This document shows, piece by piece, positions 43,150 to 54,900 of a stretch of 64,000 nucleotides of DNA. Each line of letters begins with the position of its first letter. Position 1 is the stretch's first letter. The notes beneath the pieces are model-generated. The model was not told the DNA's origin, ran no database searches, and worked only from the letters and a program-made list of their open reading frames with translations. Source of the DNA: Candidatus Dietzia intestinigallinarum (lineage in GTDB: Bacteria; Actinomycetota; Actinomycetes; Mycobacteriales; Mycobacteriaceae); the NCBI GenBank assembly GCA_019119875.1, contig DWWG01000217.1, forward strand, positions 25,904 through 89,903, written 5' to 3'. Both the position numbers and the translations under genes were made by a program.

Positions 43150-43326
43150 CTACTGCCCACCCTTCTGGACGTAGGACTTCACGAACTCCTCGGCGTTGAC
43201 CTCGAGGATGTCGTCGATCTCGTCCAGCAGCGAGTCCGCGGCAGTGGTGTCGGCGGCCTTGGCGACCTGACCGGCCTCCTCGTCGCCGTCGCCGGGACCG
43301 CCGGCGTGCTTCTGGATCTGGGACAT
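43150..43326 (-). CDS. pup: Prokaryotic ubiquitin-like protein Pup
   Basis: 58-residue modifier protein starting at ATG 43326 behind AAGGAG. The first half is acidic, glycine-rich and disordered ([11 protein letters not shown]). The second half contains the coiled-coil binding element for ARC and Dop/PafA ([17 protein letters not shown]), ending YVQKGGQ. The last residue is Gln, so Dop must deamidate it to Glu before ligation. M. tuberculosis Pup has 64 residues; the N-terminal part here is shorter. It is followed at once by pafA. Confidence 0.95.
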   Translation of the reverse strand: MSQIQKHAGGPGDGDEEAGQVAKAADTTAADSLLDEIDDILEVNAEEFVKSYVQKGGQ

Positions 43327-43400
43327 GGTTCTCGCTCCTTCGGTGCGGTGATGTGTGGTTGCGTGGGGGTGCTGCCGGTGCGCCGTGCTGCTGTGTGGCC

Positions 43401-43430
43401 GGGCACGGTGTGGCTCAGCCGGCCGTGCCC
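43401..43430 (-). terminator. Hairpin across the dop stop codon
   Basis: GGGCACGG (43401-43408) and CCGTGCCC (43423-43430) can form an 8-bp stem with a 14-nt loop containing the dop stop (43415-43417). There is no U-rich tail. It may weaken read-through from dop into pup or protect the mRNA end, so that pup levels differ from dop/arc levels. Confidence 0.4.
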
Positions 43431-44935
43431 TCGGGCCCGTCCGGGCCGAGGAAGCCCGGGGTGGCCTCGCAGAACTCCCTGGATCCGGTGTACGGGTCGG
43501 TGAGGTCGACGGTCCGTTCCAGGCCCCGGGTGTCGACGACGACGACGTGGTCCCATCCGGCCGCGTGGACCCGATCCCCGAGTTCGGCGAGGAGGCGGCC
43601 GCGGGCCCAGGCCCGTGTCGTCTCGGGTGGGGTCGTGACGGCGGCCTCGATCTCGGCGTCCTCGGTCAGCCGGCGCATGGCGCCCTTGGCGGCGAGACGG
43701 TTGTAGAGGCCGCGGTCGGGATCGATGTCGTGGTACTGGAAGTCGATCAACGCGAGGCGGGCGTGGTCCCATCCGAGCTGATCGCGGGTGCGGAAACCCT
43801 CGAGCAGGCGCAGCTTGGCGGGCCAGTCGAGCCGGTCCGCGCACGACATGGGGTCGTCCTCGAGCGCGTCCAGGATCTCCCGCCACTCGGCGAGGACCTC
43901 GAGCGCCCACGCGGGGCGGCCGGCACCGTCGCCGACGAGGCCCGCGACCCGCTCCAGGATCTCGCGCTGCAGGGCGATCGCGGTGAGCTCCCTGCCGTCT
44001 GTGAGCGTCACGGTCGCGGTCAGGCCCGGGTCGTGGCTGATCGTGTGGACCGCGGCGACCGGGTCCTCCGGCAGCAGGTCGGCGAAGTCGACGCCGGCCT
44101 CGATCGCGTCCAGCACCAGGCACGTCGTGCCGATCTTGAGATAGGTCGCGAGCTCGGACATGTTGGCGTCGCCGATGATCACGTGCAGCCGCCGCCAGAT
44201 CTCGTCCGTGGCGTGAGACTCGTCGCGGGTGTTGATGATCCCGCGCCGAAGGGTGGTCTCGAGCCCGGTGAGGACCTCGATGTAGTCCGCGCGCTGCGAG
44301 ATCTGGAACCCGGGGGTCTGCCCCTCCTGGCCGATCCCCACCCTGCCGGCACCGGTGTAGATCTGCCGGGACAGCAGGTGTGTGGCGAGACTGACCGTGA
44401 GCGCGTCGAAGTCGACGTCCCGCCGCACGAGGTAGTTCTCGTGAGCACCGTAGGAGGCGCCCTTGCCGTCGACGTTGTTCTTGTAGAGCTTGAGCTGCGC
44501 GTTCCCCTCGACGGCCGAGGACTCGACGCCGGCACGGTGCATGATCACCTCGCCGGCCTTGTCCCAGATCACGGCGTCCCGAGGGGAGTCGACCTCGGGG
44601 GCCGAGTACTCGGGGTGCGCGTGGTCGACGTAGAACCGGGCCCCGTTGGTGAGCACCCGGTTGGTCACGCCGAACTCGCTCGGGTCGTACGCGCGGGCGA
44701 TACCCAGGTCGAAGCCGCGTGCATCGCGCAGCGGGGACTCCGAGTCGTAGCCCCAACGCGCCTCGTCGGCGCCACCGGCACGCTCGCCGTGGTCGGTGTA
44801 GGCCTTGATCACCTGGGTCGAGGTGACGACCGAGCTGAGCATCGGCTCGCCCACGGCGACGATGCCGAACTCGATCTCGGTGCCGATGATCCGCCCGCGG
44901 ACGGGGGCGTCGGGCCGCGTGTTCTCGCGGCTCAT
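43415..44935 (-). CDS. dop: Pup deamidase/depupylase Dop
   Basis: 506-residue PafA homologue that deamidates the C-terminal Gln of Pup and removes Pup from substrates. It has the nucleotide/Mg motif GTEIEFG (18-24), the Dop-loop region after it (HGERAGGADEARWGYDSE), LKLYKNNVDGKGASYGAHENYL and the C-terminal VVVDTRGLERTVDLTDPYTGS. The ATG at 44935 overlaps the arc stop by 4 bp (ATGA), so arc and dop are coupled. Confidence 0.96.
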   Translation of the reverse strand: MSRENTRPDAPVRGRIIGTEIEFGIVAVGEPMLSSVVTSTQVIKAYTDHGERAGGADEARWGYDSESPLRDARGFDLGIARAYDPSEFGVTNRVLTNGARFYVDHAHPEYSAPEVDSPRDAVIWDKAGEVIMHRAGVESSAVEGNAQLKLYKNNVDGKGASYGAHENYLVRRDVDFDALTVSLATHLLSRQIYTGAGRVGIGQEGQTPGFQISQRADYIEVLTGLETTLRRGIINTRDESHATDEIWRRLHVIIGDANMSELATYLKIGTTCLVLDAIEAGVDFADLLPEDPVAAVHTISHDPGLTATVTLTDGRELTAIALQREILERVAGLVGDGAGRPAWALEVLAEWREILDALEDDPMSCADRLDWPAKLRLLEGFRTRDQLGWDHARLALIDFQYHDIDPDRGLYNRLAAKGAMRRLTEDAEIEAAVTTPPETTRAWARGRLLAELGDRVHAAGWDHVVVVDTRGLERTVDLTDPYTGSREFCEATPGFLGPDGPEGTAG

Positions 44936-46632
44936 GCGCTCTCCCCCCTGTTCGGGATCGAGACCTCGACGACCCGCTCGCCGCGAACGCCGGACAGACG
45001 CGCCCACTCCTGTGGGTTGGAGGTGTTGGGCAGGTCGGTGTTCTCGGCGAACTCGGCGTCCACCGCGTCGAGGAAGTCGTCGGTCGTGAGCCCCCGACCG
45101 CTGCCGTGGACGATGTCCTTGATCGCCAGCTTCTTGGCGCGGTCCACGATGTTGCGCAGCATCGCACCCGACGTCAGATCGGCCAGGTGCAGCGCCGACC
45201 TCCGGCCGGAGGCGAACACCAGGTGCACATATGTGCTGGAGGTATCACGGGTGTAGAGCCTGTCGGCGATCCGGTTGATGAGCGTGCGGACGTGCTCCTC
45301 GGTGTCCGCCCCGCCCACCTCCTCCGGGTCGAAGCGCAGATCGGTGGTGATGTACTTGCCCAGGATGTCGACGGCGGCGTCCCTGTCCGGCCGGTCGATC
45401 CGGATCTTCAGGTCCAACCGGCCCGGGCGCAGGATGGCCGGGTCGATCATGTCCTCGCGGTTGGACGCGCCGATGACGATGACGTTGCGCAGATCCTCCA
45501 CCCCGTCGATCTCCGCGAGTAGCTGCGGCACGATCGTGGTCTCCATGTCCGAGGACACCCCCGACCCGCGGGTCCGGAAGATCGAGTCCATCTCGTCGAA
45601 GAAGACGATCACCGGGTTGCCCTCGGTGGCCTTCTCCCGGGCACGCTCGAAGATCGACCGGATGTGCCGCTCCGTCTCGCCGACGTACTTGTTGAGCAGC
45701 TCCGGCCCCTTGATCGACAGGAAGTACGAGTTGGGGTACCGGCCATCCCCCACGTCGTCTCCCCGTGACACCGCGGCGGCCCGGGCCAACGAATGGGCCA
45801 CGGCCTTGGCGATCAGGGTCTTCCCGCAGCCGGGCGGCCCGTAGAGCAGCACGCCCTTGGGCGGGGCGAGGTGGAACTCCCGGTACAGCTCGTGGTGGAT
45901 GAAGGGCAGCTCGATCGCGTCGCGGATCTGCTCGATCTGGGCCCCCAGACCGCCGATGTCCGAGTAGTCGACGGTCGGGACCTCCTCGAGCAGGAGCTCG
46001 TCGACCTCCGCCTTGGGGACGACCTCGAACGCGACGGCGGCCCTCGGGTCCACCAGGAGTGCGTCACCGGGTCGCACCGGTGCCGGTCGGTCGGTGGTGC
46101 GCCCACCCCGCAGGTGCTCGGCCAGATGGACGATGTGCTCTTCGTCGTTGCCCATCACCACGCGGGCCCGCAGGCCGTCCGCCAGGACGTCACGGAACAC
46201 CGCGGTGACGCCGGTGGCAGGCAGCTCCGCGGACGCGCCGAGCACGGTCAACGCCTCGTTGAGGCGCACCGTCGTGCCCACCGGCAACGTCTCCGGCTCG
46301 ACCCCGGGGGCGAGTGTCAGCAGCATGCGACGGCCCGAGGTCACGACCTCCACCGTCTCCCCGTCGGCAGGAGGTGCCAGGACGACGCCGTACGTGCTGG
46401 GCGGCGTACCGAGACGCTCGACCTCGCCCTTGAGCGACTCCAGCTGGTCCCGCGAATCCTTGAGAAGCTCCGCGAGACGCACATTGCGTGCGCCCAGGGC
46501 ATCGATCTTGATCGACTTCTCGCGCGCCGACCGGGCCCCCTCGTCAACCGCCTCACGGAGCCGCGCCAGCTCCGCCCGGTCGATCGTCACACGATCGATT
46601 TCCTGTCCGGCCGGGGAACGTCCCTCGGTCAC
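44932..46632 (-). CDS. arc: ARC/Mpa AAA+ ATPase without the proteasome-docking tail
   Basis: 566-residue hexameric unfoldase that captures pupylated proteins. N-terminal coiled coil (about 15-77) binds Pup; then OB domains (about 78-210), then AAA+ module with Walker A GPPGCGKT (265-272), Walker B VIVFFDEMDS and arginine-finger region. Proteasome-linked Mpa proteins end in a Tyr-containing QYL-type motif that opens the 20S gate. This one ends VSIPNRGESA, with no such motif, matching the absence of prcBA nearby. It starts with GTG 46632 after GGAGG. Confidence 0.95.
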   Translation of the reverse strand: MTEGRSPAGQEIDRVTIDRAELARLREAVDEGARSAREKSIKIDALGARNVRLAELLKDSRDQLESLKGEVERLGTPPSTYGVVLAPPADGETVEVVTSGRRMLLTLAPGVEPETLPVGTTVRLNEALTVLGASAELPATGVTAVFRDVLADGLRARVVMGNDEEHIVHLAEHLRGGRTTDRPAPVRPGDALLVDPRAAVAFEVVPKAEVDELLLEEVPTVDYSDIGGLGAQIEQIRDAIELPFIHHELYREFHLAPPKGVLLYGPPGCGKTLIAKAVAHSLARAAAVSRGDDVGDGRYPNSYFLSIKGPELLNKYVGETERHIRSIFERAREKATEGNPVIVFFDEMDSIFRTRGSGVSSDMETTIVPQLLAEIDGVEDLRNVIVIGASNREDMIDPAILRPGRLDLKIRIDRPDRDAAVDILGKYITTDLRFDPEEVGGADTEEHVRTLINRIADRLYTRDTSSTYVHLVFASGRRSALHLADLTSGAMLRNIVDRAKKLAIKDIVHGSGRGLTTDDFLDAVDAEFAENTDLPNTSNPQEWARLSGVRGERVVEVSIPNRGESA

Positions 46633-46735
46633 GCGATCACCTGCCCTCCGATTCGCCGACGAGTGACCTCGTCGTCGTCATCTCCACCCTATCGCCGAGG
46701 TGAGGCAGGGGCGCGACGGCCGGGCGGTTACCCCG

Positions 46736-48520
<1,785 letters not shown>

Positions 48521-48537
48521 GACCCGAGGAGCACACC

Positions 48538-49305
48538 ATGACGCAGGCCTACTTCGAGCCGCTGGGGCACGGCGACGGCTGGGAGAACTTCCGTGCCACC
48601 GAGCACACGGTCAGCGCATGGGGGCCCGACCTCCAGCACGGGGCGCCGCCGTCTGCGCTGCTCACCCGCGCGATGGACCGACTCGACCCGGCCGGAAAGA
48701 CCCGCCTGGCTCGAATCGCCGTGGACCTGCTCGGGCCCGTTCCGTTGGGAGAGCTCCGCACCCGCGCCCGTGTTGCGCGTCCGGGTCGGCGCATCCAACT
48801 GCTGGAGGGCGAACTCGAAGCGAACGGTCGGACAGTCGCGCGTGCCAGCGGCTGGCTGATGCGCACGCAGGACACGGCCGCTGTCGAGCAGACCGCGGAT
48901 CGGCCCCTCGTACTACCGACGCAGGATCTCGACAGTTCCTTCTTCACGCGGTGGACCAGCGGATACATCGACTCGCTGGACATCCGCGGGGACGCACAGG
49001 GCGTCGTGTGGGCCCGCCCCCGGCTCCCCCTCGTCGCCGACGAGACCATGACCAGGGCGGAACGGGTCATGTGCGTGGCCGACATCGCCAACGGCGTCGG
49101 CGCGGTTCTGGAGCCGACCGAATGGCGGTTCCTCAACACCGACCTGGTCACGCACCTGCACCGTCTCCCGGAGGGCGAATGGATCGGCGTCGCAGCCGAG
49201 GCCTCCGTCGGCCCCGACGGGGTGGGCGCGACGTCCGGGACACTGTACGACCAGGCCGGTGCGATCGGACACACACTGCAGGCCCTGCTCATCGAACAGG
49301 TCTGA
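48538..49305 (+). CDS. Double-hotdog thioesterase family protein (paralogue of the gene at 7174)
   Basis: 255-residue acyl-CoA thioesterase-like protein with two hotdog halves. It aligns end to end with the protein at 7174: YFEPLG, FRATEHTVSAW, ARPGRRIQLLEGEL, RLPLVADETMTRAERVMCVADIANG. In the first half it keeps the HGAPPSALL form of the active-site helix, which the other paralogue has changed to HIGPALGLL. ATG 48538 follows GAGGAG. It lies 17 bp after the RecB-type gene and may be co-transcribed with it; it converges with hisG. Confidence 0.85.
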   Translation: MTQAYFEPLGHGDGWENFRATEHTVSAWGPDLQHGAPPSALLTRAMDRLDPAGKTRLARIAVDLLGPVPLGELRTRARVARPGRRIQLLEGELEANGRTVARASGWLMRTQDTAAVEQTADRPLVLPTQDLDSSFFTRWTSGYIDSLDIRGDAQGVVWARPRLPLVADETMTRAERVMCVADIANGVGAVLEPTEWRFLNTDLVTHLHRLPEGEWIGVAAEASVGPDGVGATSGTLYDQAGAIGHTLQALLIEQV

Positions 49306-49323
49306 GACGGAGCCGGACGGCGG

Positions 49324-50175
49324 TCAGCCCATCCGGCAGGAGCGGATGTCGGTGGCGATGATCGACTTCGCACCGGCCGAAGCCAGCCGGTCCATGATCG
49401 AGTTGACCTGCTTACGCGGCACCATCGAACGCACCGCGATCCACGCCGGATCCGCCATCGGCGAGACCGTGGGCGACTCCAGCCCGGGCGTGATGGTGGA
49501 GACGTCGTCCAGCAGCTCGCGGGGACAGTTGTAGTCGAGCATCATGTACTGCTGCGCGAACACCACGCCCTGCAGTCGCGCCCGCATCTGAGACATCGCG
49601 GGCGTGACCTGGGCGTCGGCCCGCGCGATGAGCACACCAGAGGAGGCACACAACACCTCTCCGAACGCCTCCAGACCGTGTGTCTTGAGAGTTCTTCCGG
49701 ATCCCACCACGTCCGCGATGCAGTCGGCCACTCCCAACTGGATGGAGATCTCGACGGCGCCATCCAGACGGATCACCTCCGCCTCGATGCCGCGCTCCCG
49801 CAGGTCCCGCCGGACGATATTGGGGTAGGAGGTGGCGATCCGGGCGCCGGCCAGTCGGTCGGTGTTCCAGCCGTCACCGGCCGGACCCGCATACCGGAAC
49901 GTCGAACGACCGAAACCCAACTCGAGTAGCTCGTCCACCTCGGCCATCGAATCCGCGCTGAGGTCACGGCCGGTGATCCCCAGTTCGAGACGGCCCGAGC
50001 CCACGTAGACCGCGATGTCCTTGGGGCGCAGGAAGAAGAACTCGACATCGTTCTCGCGGTCGATGAGCGAGAGGTCCTTGCTGCCCTCGGGCCGACGGCG
50101 GTAGCCGGCCTCGGCGAGCATCTCGGAAGCGGACTCGGACAGGGCGCCCTTGTTGGGCACTGCGACGCGCAGCAT
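49324..50175 (-). CDS. hisG: ATP phosphoribosyltransferase HisG (long form)
   Basis: 283-residue first enzyme of histidine synthesis, joining ATP and PRPP. It starts with [25 protein letters not shown] and the PRPP loop region around [16 protein letters not shown] are present. The C-terminal 75 residues are the ACT-like regulatory domain that binds histidine, so this is the hexameric, feedback-inhibited long form that needs no HisZ. The gene is 47 bp downstream of hisE, as in M. tuberculosis (Rv2121c/Rv2122c). Confidence 0.96.
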   Translation of the reverse strand: MLRVAVPNKGALSESASEMLAEAGYRRRPEGSKDLSLIDRENDVEFFFLRPKDIAVYVGSGRLELGITGRDLSADSMAEVDELLELGFGRSTFRYAGPAGDGWNTDRLAGARIATSYPNIVRRDLRERGIEAEVIRLDGAVEISIQLGVADCIADVVGSGRTLKTHGLEAFGEVLCASSGVLIARADAQVTPAMSQMRARLQGVVFAQQYMMLDYNCPRELLDDVSTITPGLESPTVSPMADPAWIAVRSMVPRKQVNSIMDRLASAGAKSIIATDIRSCRMG

Positions 50176-50222
50176 GGCGACTCCAGGAGGTGGGTGCGTG
50201 AAGGTGGTGCGTTGAGTGCGGC

Positions 50223-50486
50223 TTACAGGTGCCGGTAGACGTCCTCGAGGTCCAGACCACGCTTGAGCATCATGACCTGGGTCCAGTACAGAAGTTGCGA
50301 GATCTCTTCCGCCAGTTCGGCATCGGACTGGTACTCGGCCGCGATCCACACCTCGCCGGCCTCTTCGATGACCTTCTTGCCCAGATGGTGCACGCCCTTG
50401 TCGAACGCGGTGACGGTTCCGGACCCCTCGGGGCGCACGGAGATCCGCTCGGACAGTTCGGCGAACAGCGAGTCGAAGGTCTTCAC
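50223..50486 (-). CDS. hisE: Phosphoribosyl-ATP pyrophosphatase HisE
   Basis: 87-residue second-step enzyme of histidine synthesis, hydrolysing PR-ATP to PR-AMP. It is an all-alpha MazG-like fold with the metal-binding [18 protein letters not shown] (E-x2-E...) and [18 protein letters not shown] segments. It begins with GTG at 50486, overlapping the stop of the HAD gene by 4 bp. The HisI cyclohydrolase is not fused, unlike in enterobacteria. Confidence 0.95.
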   Translation of the reverse strand: MKTFDSLFAELSERISVRPEGSGTVTAFDKGVHHLGKKVIEEAGEVWIAAEYQSDAELAEEISQLLYWTQVMMLKRGLDLEDVYRHL

Positions 50487-51199
50487 GCGCCCGATTCTCC
50501 CACAACAGCTGCGGCGGCTGTCCTTGAGGTGAGCGAGAACAGCGTCGCGAGATCGACTCCCGCGAGCGTCGCGTGGGTGTGCGCGCCGGAGACGTCGGGC
50601 TGACCGTCGGTGGAGGGCACGTACAGCACCCTGCACCCGGCTGCCACGGCGGAGGTCGCGCCGGTGACGGAGTCCTCCACCGCCACCGTCCGAACCGGCT
50701 CCAGACCGAGCTGACGACATGCGAGCAGGTACGGGTCCGGCGCCGGTTTGCCGTTCGGGACCATGCAGCCGGTCACCACCACGTCGAAGCGGGAGCGGTC
50801 GATGAACTCCAGAGGTACCTGCGCCACGTCCGCGGTGGTGTTGGTGACGAGGGCGACGGACGTGCCGGTCTCCGCGATCTCCTCGAGGAGTTCCTGCGCG
50901 CCGGGGCGCCAGCGCATATCGGTGCGCATCAGCTCCGTGACCCGGGTGTTGAGCCGGTGTGCCAGGCGCTCGAACTCCTCCCCCTCTATCCGGCGGCCCG
51001 TGTACTCGCCGAGGATCTCGAAGAACCCGTGCAGGGAGTTGCCGAGCGTGCGCTCACGGGTGGTCTCGTCGAGTGGCCGACCCAGGTGCTCGGCGAGTTC
51101 GTACACGGCGATGTCCCACAGCCGCTCGGTGTCGACGAGAGTGCCGTCCATGTCGAGGCAGACGGCGGCCGGAACGCGGTCGAACGAAGTGCTGGTCAC
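50483..51199 (-). CDS. HAD-superfamily phosphatase (subfamily IA)
   Basis: 238-residue haloacid-dehalogenase-like hydrolase. Motif [11 protein letters not shown] (nucleophile Asp), a helical cap with GNSLHGFFE, motif II Thr in LVTNTTAD, motif III Lys in [10 protein letters not shown], and motif [13 protein letters not shown]. This resembles beta-phosphoglucomutase/sugar phosphatase-like HADs. Its stop overlaps the hisE start (GTGA), so it heads a HAD-hisE-hisG operon. The substrate is unknown. Confidence 0.9.
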   Translation of the reverse strand: MTSTSFDRVPAAVCLDMDGTLVDTERLWDIAVYELAEHLGRPLDETTRERTLGNSLHGFFEILGEYTGRRIEGEEFERLAHRLNTRVTELMRTDMRWRPGAQELLEEIAETGTSVALVTNTTADVAQVPLEFIDRSRFDVVVTGCMVPNGKPAPDPYLLACRQLGLEPVRTVAVEDSVTGATSAVAAGCRVLYVPSTDGQPDVSGAHTHATLAGVDLATLFSLTSRTAAAAVVGESGA

Positions 51200-51302
51200 G
51201 GTCTACTGTCTACCCGAACCGCCACGCGGCGGCCTCGTCACACCACAGACGGGGGCGTGACCAGTTCGCGGGCACGCCCCGTCCGTGGCCGACCGTGACG
51301 AC

Positions 51303-51827
51303 TCAGCAGACCCGAGGGGCGACGAGGAAGTGTTCGGTGTGGGTGGTGGACCCGAACGGTGCGACAGACCCCGGAGCCAGAGTGGGGAACAGTGACTTGC
51401 TCGTGGAAACCGTCACCGCGATCCGGCCGTGACCGGTGATCGTGGCCTGGGTACCCACCTCGGGACCGGTCGACTGGACGGTCTCCGATCCCCGCTGGTC
51501 GGTGTCGATGTTGTGCCAGGACACGGTCGCGGAGTTGAACGGGTACATCGCGGAGAGGAAGTCGAACGAGCCCACATGGTGGTCGAGATCCCTCGCTCCT
51601 GCGGCGACCGCCTGGTGGAAGTGGCCGTCACCCCCGAGCTTGCAGCTCGGGACCACGTGGTAGCGGATGGTGTGATGTCCACCGGTCGGGTTCGGCAGCA
51701 GCACGTCGAAAGCCGGGTGCTCGTGCCACACCTGGGCGGAGGCCGCCGGCGCGGACGCCACGGCCGCTCCCCCGGCGAGTAGAGCTGCGGCGCAGGTGAC
51801 GGCGGCGGATCGACGGATGGCGGTCAT
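51303..51827 (-). CDS. Secreted protein of unknown family
   Basis: 174-residue protein. The first 31 residues are a Sec signal peptide ending in APAASAQ. The mature part is rich in His, Gly, Thr and Ser (GGHHTIRYHVVPSCK, GDGHFHQAVAAG) with two cysteines (PSCK and the terminal Cys) that could pair. I recognise no family. ATG 51827 follows GAGGAG. It stands alone between the HAD-his operon and metH. Confidence 0.7.
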   Translation of the reverse strand: MTAIRRSAAVTCAAALLAGGAAVASAPAASAQVWHEHPAFDVLLPNPTGGHHTIRYHVVPSCKLGGDGHFHQAVAAGARDLDHHVGSFDFLSAMYPFNSATVSWHNIDTDQRGSETVQSTGPEVGTQATITGHGRIAVTVSTSKSLFPTLAPGSVAPFGSTTHTEHFLVAPRVC

Positions 51828-51900
51828 GGCGGACTCCTCGGCTGGACAGTGCTGTACCAGGTAGATCGGTGGCGCCCACCACAGTGTTAACGCCGGCCGG

Positions 51901-54900
51901 TCAGACGTTGAAGTACTTGGCCTCCGGGTGGTACAGAACGAACGCGTCCGTGGACTGCTCCGGGTGGAGCTGCAGCTCCTCGGACAGTTCCACGCCGATC
52001 CGCTCCGGCTCCAACAGATCGATCACTACCTTGCGGGACTCCAGATCGGGACAGGCCCCGTATCCGAAGCTGTACCGCGCGCCCCGGTACTTCAGGTTGA
52101 AATACTCGTTGATGCTGTCCGGGTCCTCGGCGGACACCGCCCCCTGCGGGAGGGTGAGCTCATCGCGGACCCGGCGATGCCAGAACTCGGCGAGGGCCTC
52201 CGTGAGCTGCACGGAGAGTCCGTGCACCTCGAGGTAGTCGCGGTAGTTGTCCGCGGCGAACAGCTCGTTGGCGAAGTCCGCTATGGGAGAGCCCATGGTG
52301 ACCAGCTGGAACGGCAGTACGTCCACGACCCCTTCCTCGGCACACCGCTCGCGGGAGGCGAGGAAGTCGGGGATGGCCAGGAAGCGGGGCCGCTGCTGCC
52401 GCGGGAACGCGATCTTGTGGAGAACCTCGGCGTCCGGTTTCGGCTCGGCCAGCACCCAGATCTCGTCACCGACCGAATAGGCCGGGAAGTAGCCGTACAC
52501 GACCGCCGCGTGCGACAGGATGCCCTCGGTGGTCAGTCGACCGATCCAGTCCCGCAGCCGGGGCCGACCCTCGGTGGCGACCAGCTCGTCGTAGTCCGGC
52601 CCGTCGCCGCCGCGGGTACCCCGCAGGCCCCATTGACCGAAGAACAGGGCGCGCTCGTCGAGGTGGCCGGCGTAGTCGGCCACGGGGATGCCCTTGGCGA
52701 TCCGGGTCCCCCAGAACGGAGGGGTGGCGATGGGCTGGTCCGCGGCGACATCCGAACGCTCGGGGATGACGACGGGCTCGGCCTCGGCGGCACGCCTGGC
52801 TGCGATCTTCTCCGATCGGGCACGGCGCTCACGACGCTCGGCCGCCTTGGCGGCGGACTCCGAAGACTCGGTGATGGGCACCCCGGTGCGCTTGGCGGTC
52901 ATGACCTCGTCCATGAGACGAAGCCCCTCGAACGCGTCCCGCGCGTAGAACACGTTGCCCTGATACATCTCGGCGAGGTCGACCTCGACATAGGCCCGCG
53001 TCAGTGCGGCGCCGCCGAGAAGCACCGGGAACTCGTCGGCGAGGCCCTCGGCGTTGAGCTCGGCGAGGTTGTCCCGCATCACCACGGTCGACTTGACCAG
53101 CAGACCGGACATCCCGATCACGTCGGCCTTGTTCTCCCGTGCCGCGGAGATGATGTCCGCGATGGGCTGCTTGATGCCGATGTTGACCACGTCGTAGCCG
53201 TTGTTGGACAGGATGATGTCCACGAGGTTCTTACCGATGTCGTGGACGTCGCCCTTGACCGTCGCCAGGACGATCCGGCCCTTGCCGTCCTCGTCGCTGG
53301 CCTCCATGTGTGGCTCCAGGTGCGCGACGGCGGCCTTCATCGTCTCGGCGGACTGCAGCACGAACGGTAGCTGCATCTGGCCGGACCCGAAGAGCTCACC
53401 GACGGTCTTCATGCCGTTCAGCAGGTGCTCGTTGATGATCTCCAGCGGCGGGATCTGCTCCATCGCGGCGTCGAGATCCTCCTCGAGCCCCTTGCGCTCA
53501 CCGTCGACGATCCGTGCGGCCAGTCGCTCCATGAGCGGCATCGCCGCGAGCTCGGCGGCGCGCGCGTCCTTGGCGCTCGCGGCGGACACGCCCTCGAAGA
53601 GCTCCATGAACACCTGCAGCGGGTCGTAGCCCTCGCGACGTCGGTCATAGACCAGATCGAGCGCGACCTCGCGCTGGCGATCGTCGATCTTGCTCATCGG
53701 GAGGATCTTCGAACTGTGCGCGATCGCGGTGTCGAGCCCGGCCTGGATGCACTCGTGGAGGAACACCGAGTTCAGCACCTGACGGGCGGCCGGGTTGAGA
53801 CCGAACGAGATGTTCGACAGACCGAGCGTGGTGTGGATCTGCGGATGGGCCTCGGTGAGCCGACGAATGGCCTCGATCGTCTCGATACCGTCGCGTCGCA
53901 CCTCCTCCTGCCCGGTGGAGATGGGGAAGGTCAGGCAGTCGATGATGATGTCGTTCTCGGCCATCCCCCAGTTCTCCGTGAGGTCGGCGATGAGCCGCTC
54001 GGCGATCGCGACCTTGCGGTCCGCCGTCCGCGCCTGCCCCTCCTCGTCGATCGTCAGACCGACCACGGCGGGGCCGTGCCGGGCGACCAGACGCATGATC
54101 TTCTGAAAACGCGAGTCGGGCCCCGCGCCGTCCTCGTAGTTCACCGAGTTGACCGCGCAGCGTCCACCGAGGTGCTCGAGCCCTGCCTTGATCACCTCCG
54201 GCTCGGTCGAGTCGAGCATGATGGGCAGCGTGGACGCGGTGGCGAAACGTCCCGCCAGCTCGGCCATGTCGCCGGCGCCGTCGCGCCCCACGTAGTCGAC
54301 ACACAGGTCCACCATCTGGGCGCCGTCGCGCATCTGTTCCTTGGCGATCTCCATGCAGACGTCCCAGTCGCCGGCCAGCATGGCCTCCCGGAAACGCTTG
54401 GACCCGTTGGCGTTGGTGCGCTCGCCGATCATGATGATGCCGGCGTCGGCACGCATCGGCATCGAGGTGTAGAGCGACGAGACGGCGTTGATCGGCTCGA
54501 CCTCCCGCACCGCCTGCGTGCGAGTGAGCACCTGCTCCTTGAGCCGGGCGATGTGTTCGGGCGTCGTGCCGCAACAACCGCCGACCATGGAGAGGCCGAA
54601 CTCGGAGACGAAGTCCGCCACCTGCGGACCGAATTCGTCGGCACCCAGCGGATAGACGGCCCCGTTCGCCCCCAGCTCGGGCAGACCGGCGTTGGGCATG
54701 ACAGACACCGGGATGCTGGCGTGTTGGGACAGATAGCGCAGGTGCTCGACCATCTCGGTCGGCCCTGTGGCGCAGTTGAGGCCGATCATGTCGATGCCCA
54801 GTGGCTCCAACGCCGTCAGTGCGGCACCGATGTCCGAGCCCAAAAGCATGGTGCCGGTGGTCTCGATGGTCACGTGCGAGATGATCGGAAGCCGCCTGCC

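Noticed and set aside
43355..45256. 633-codon plus-strand open frame opposite dop
   Set aside because: Antisense shadow of dop; no ribosome site or protein signature.
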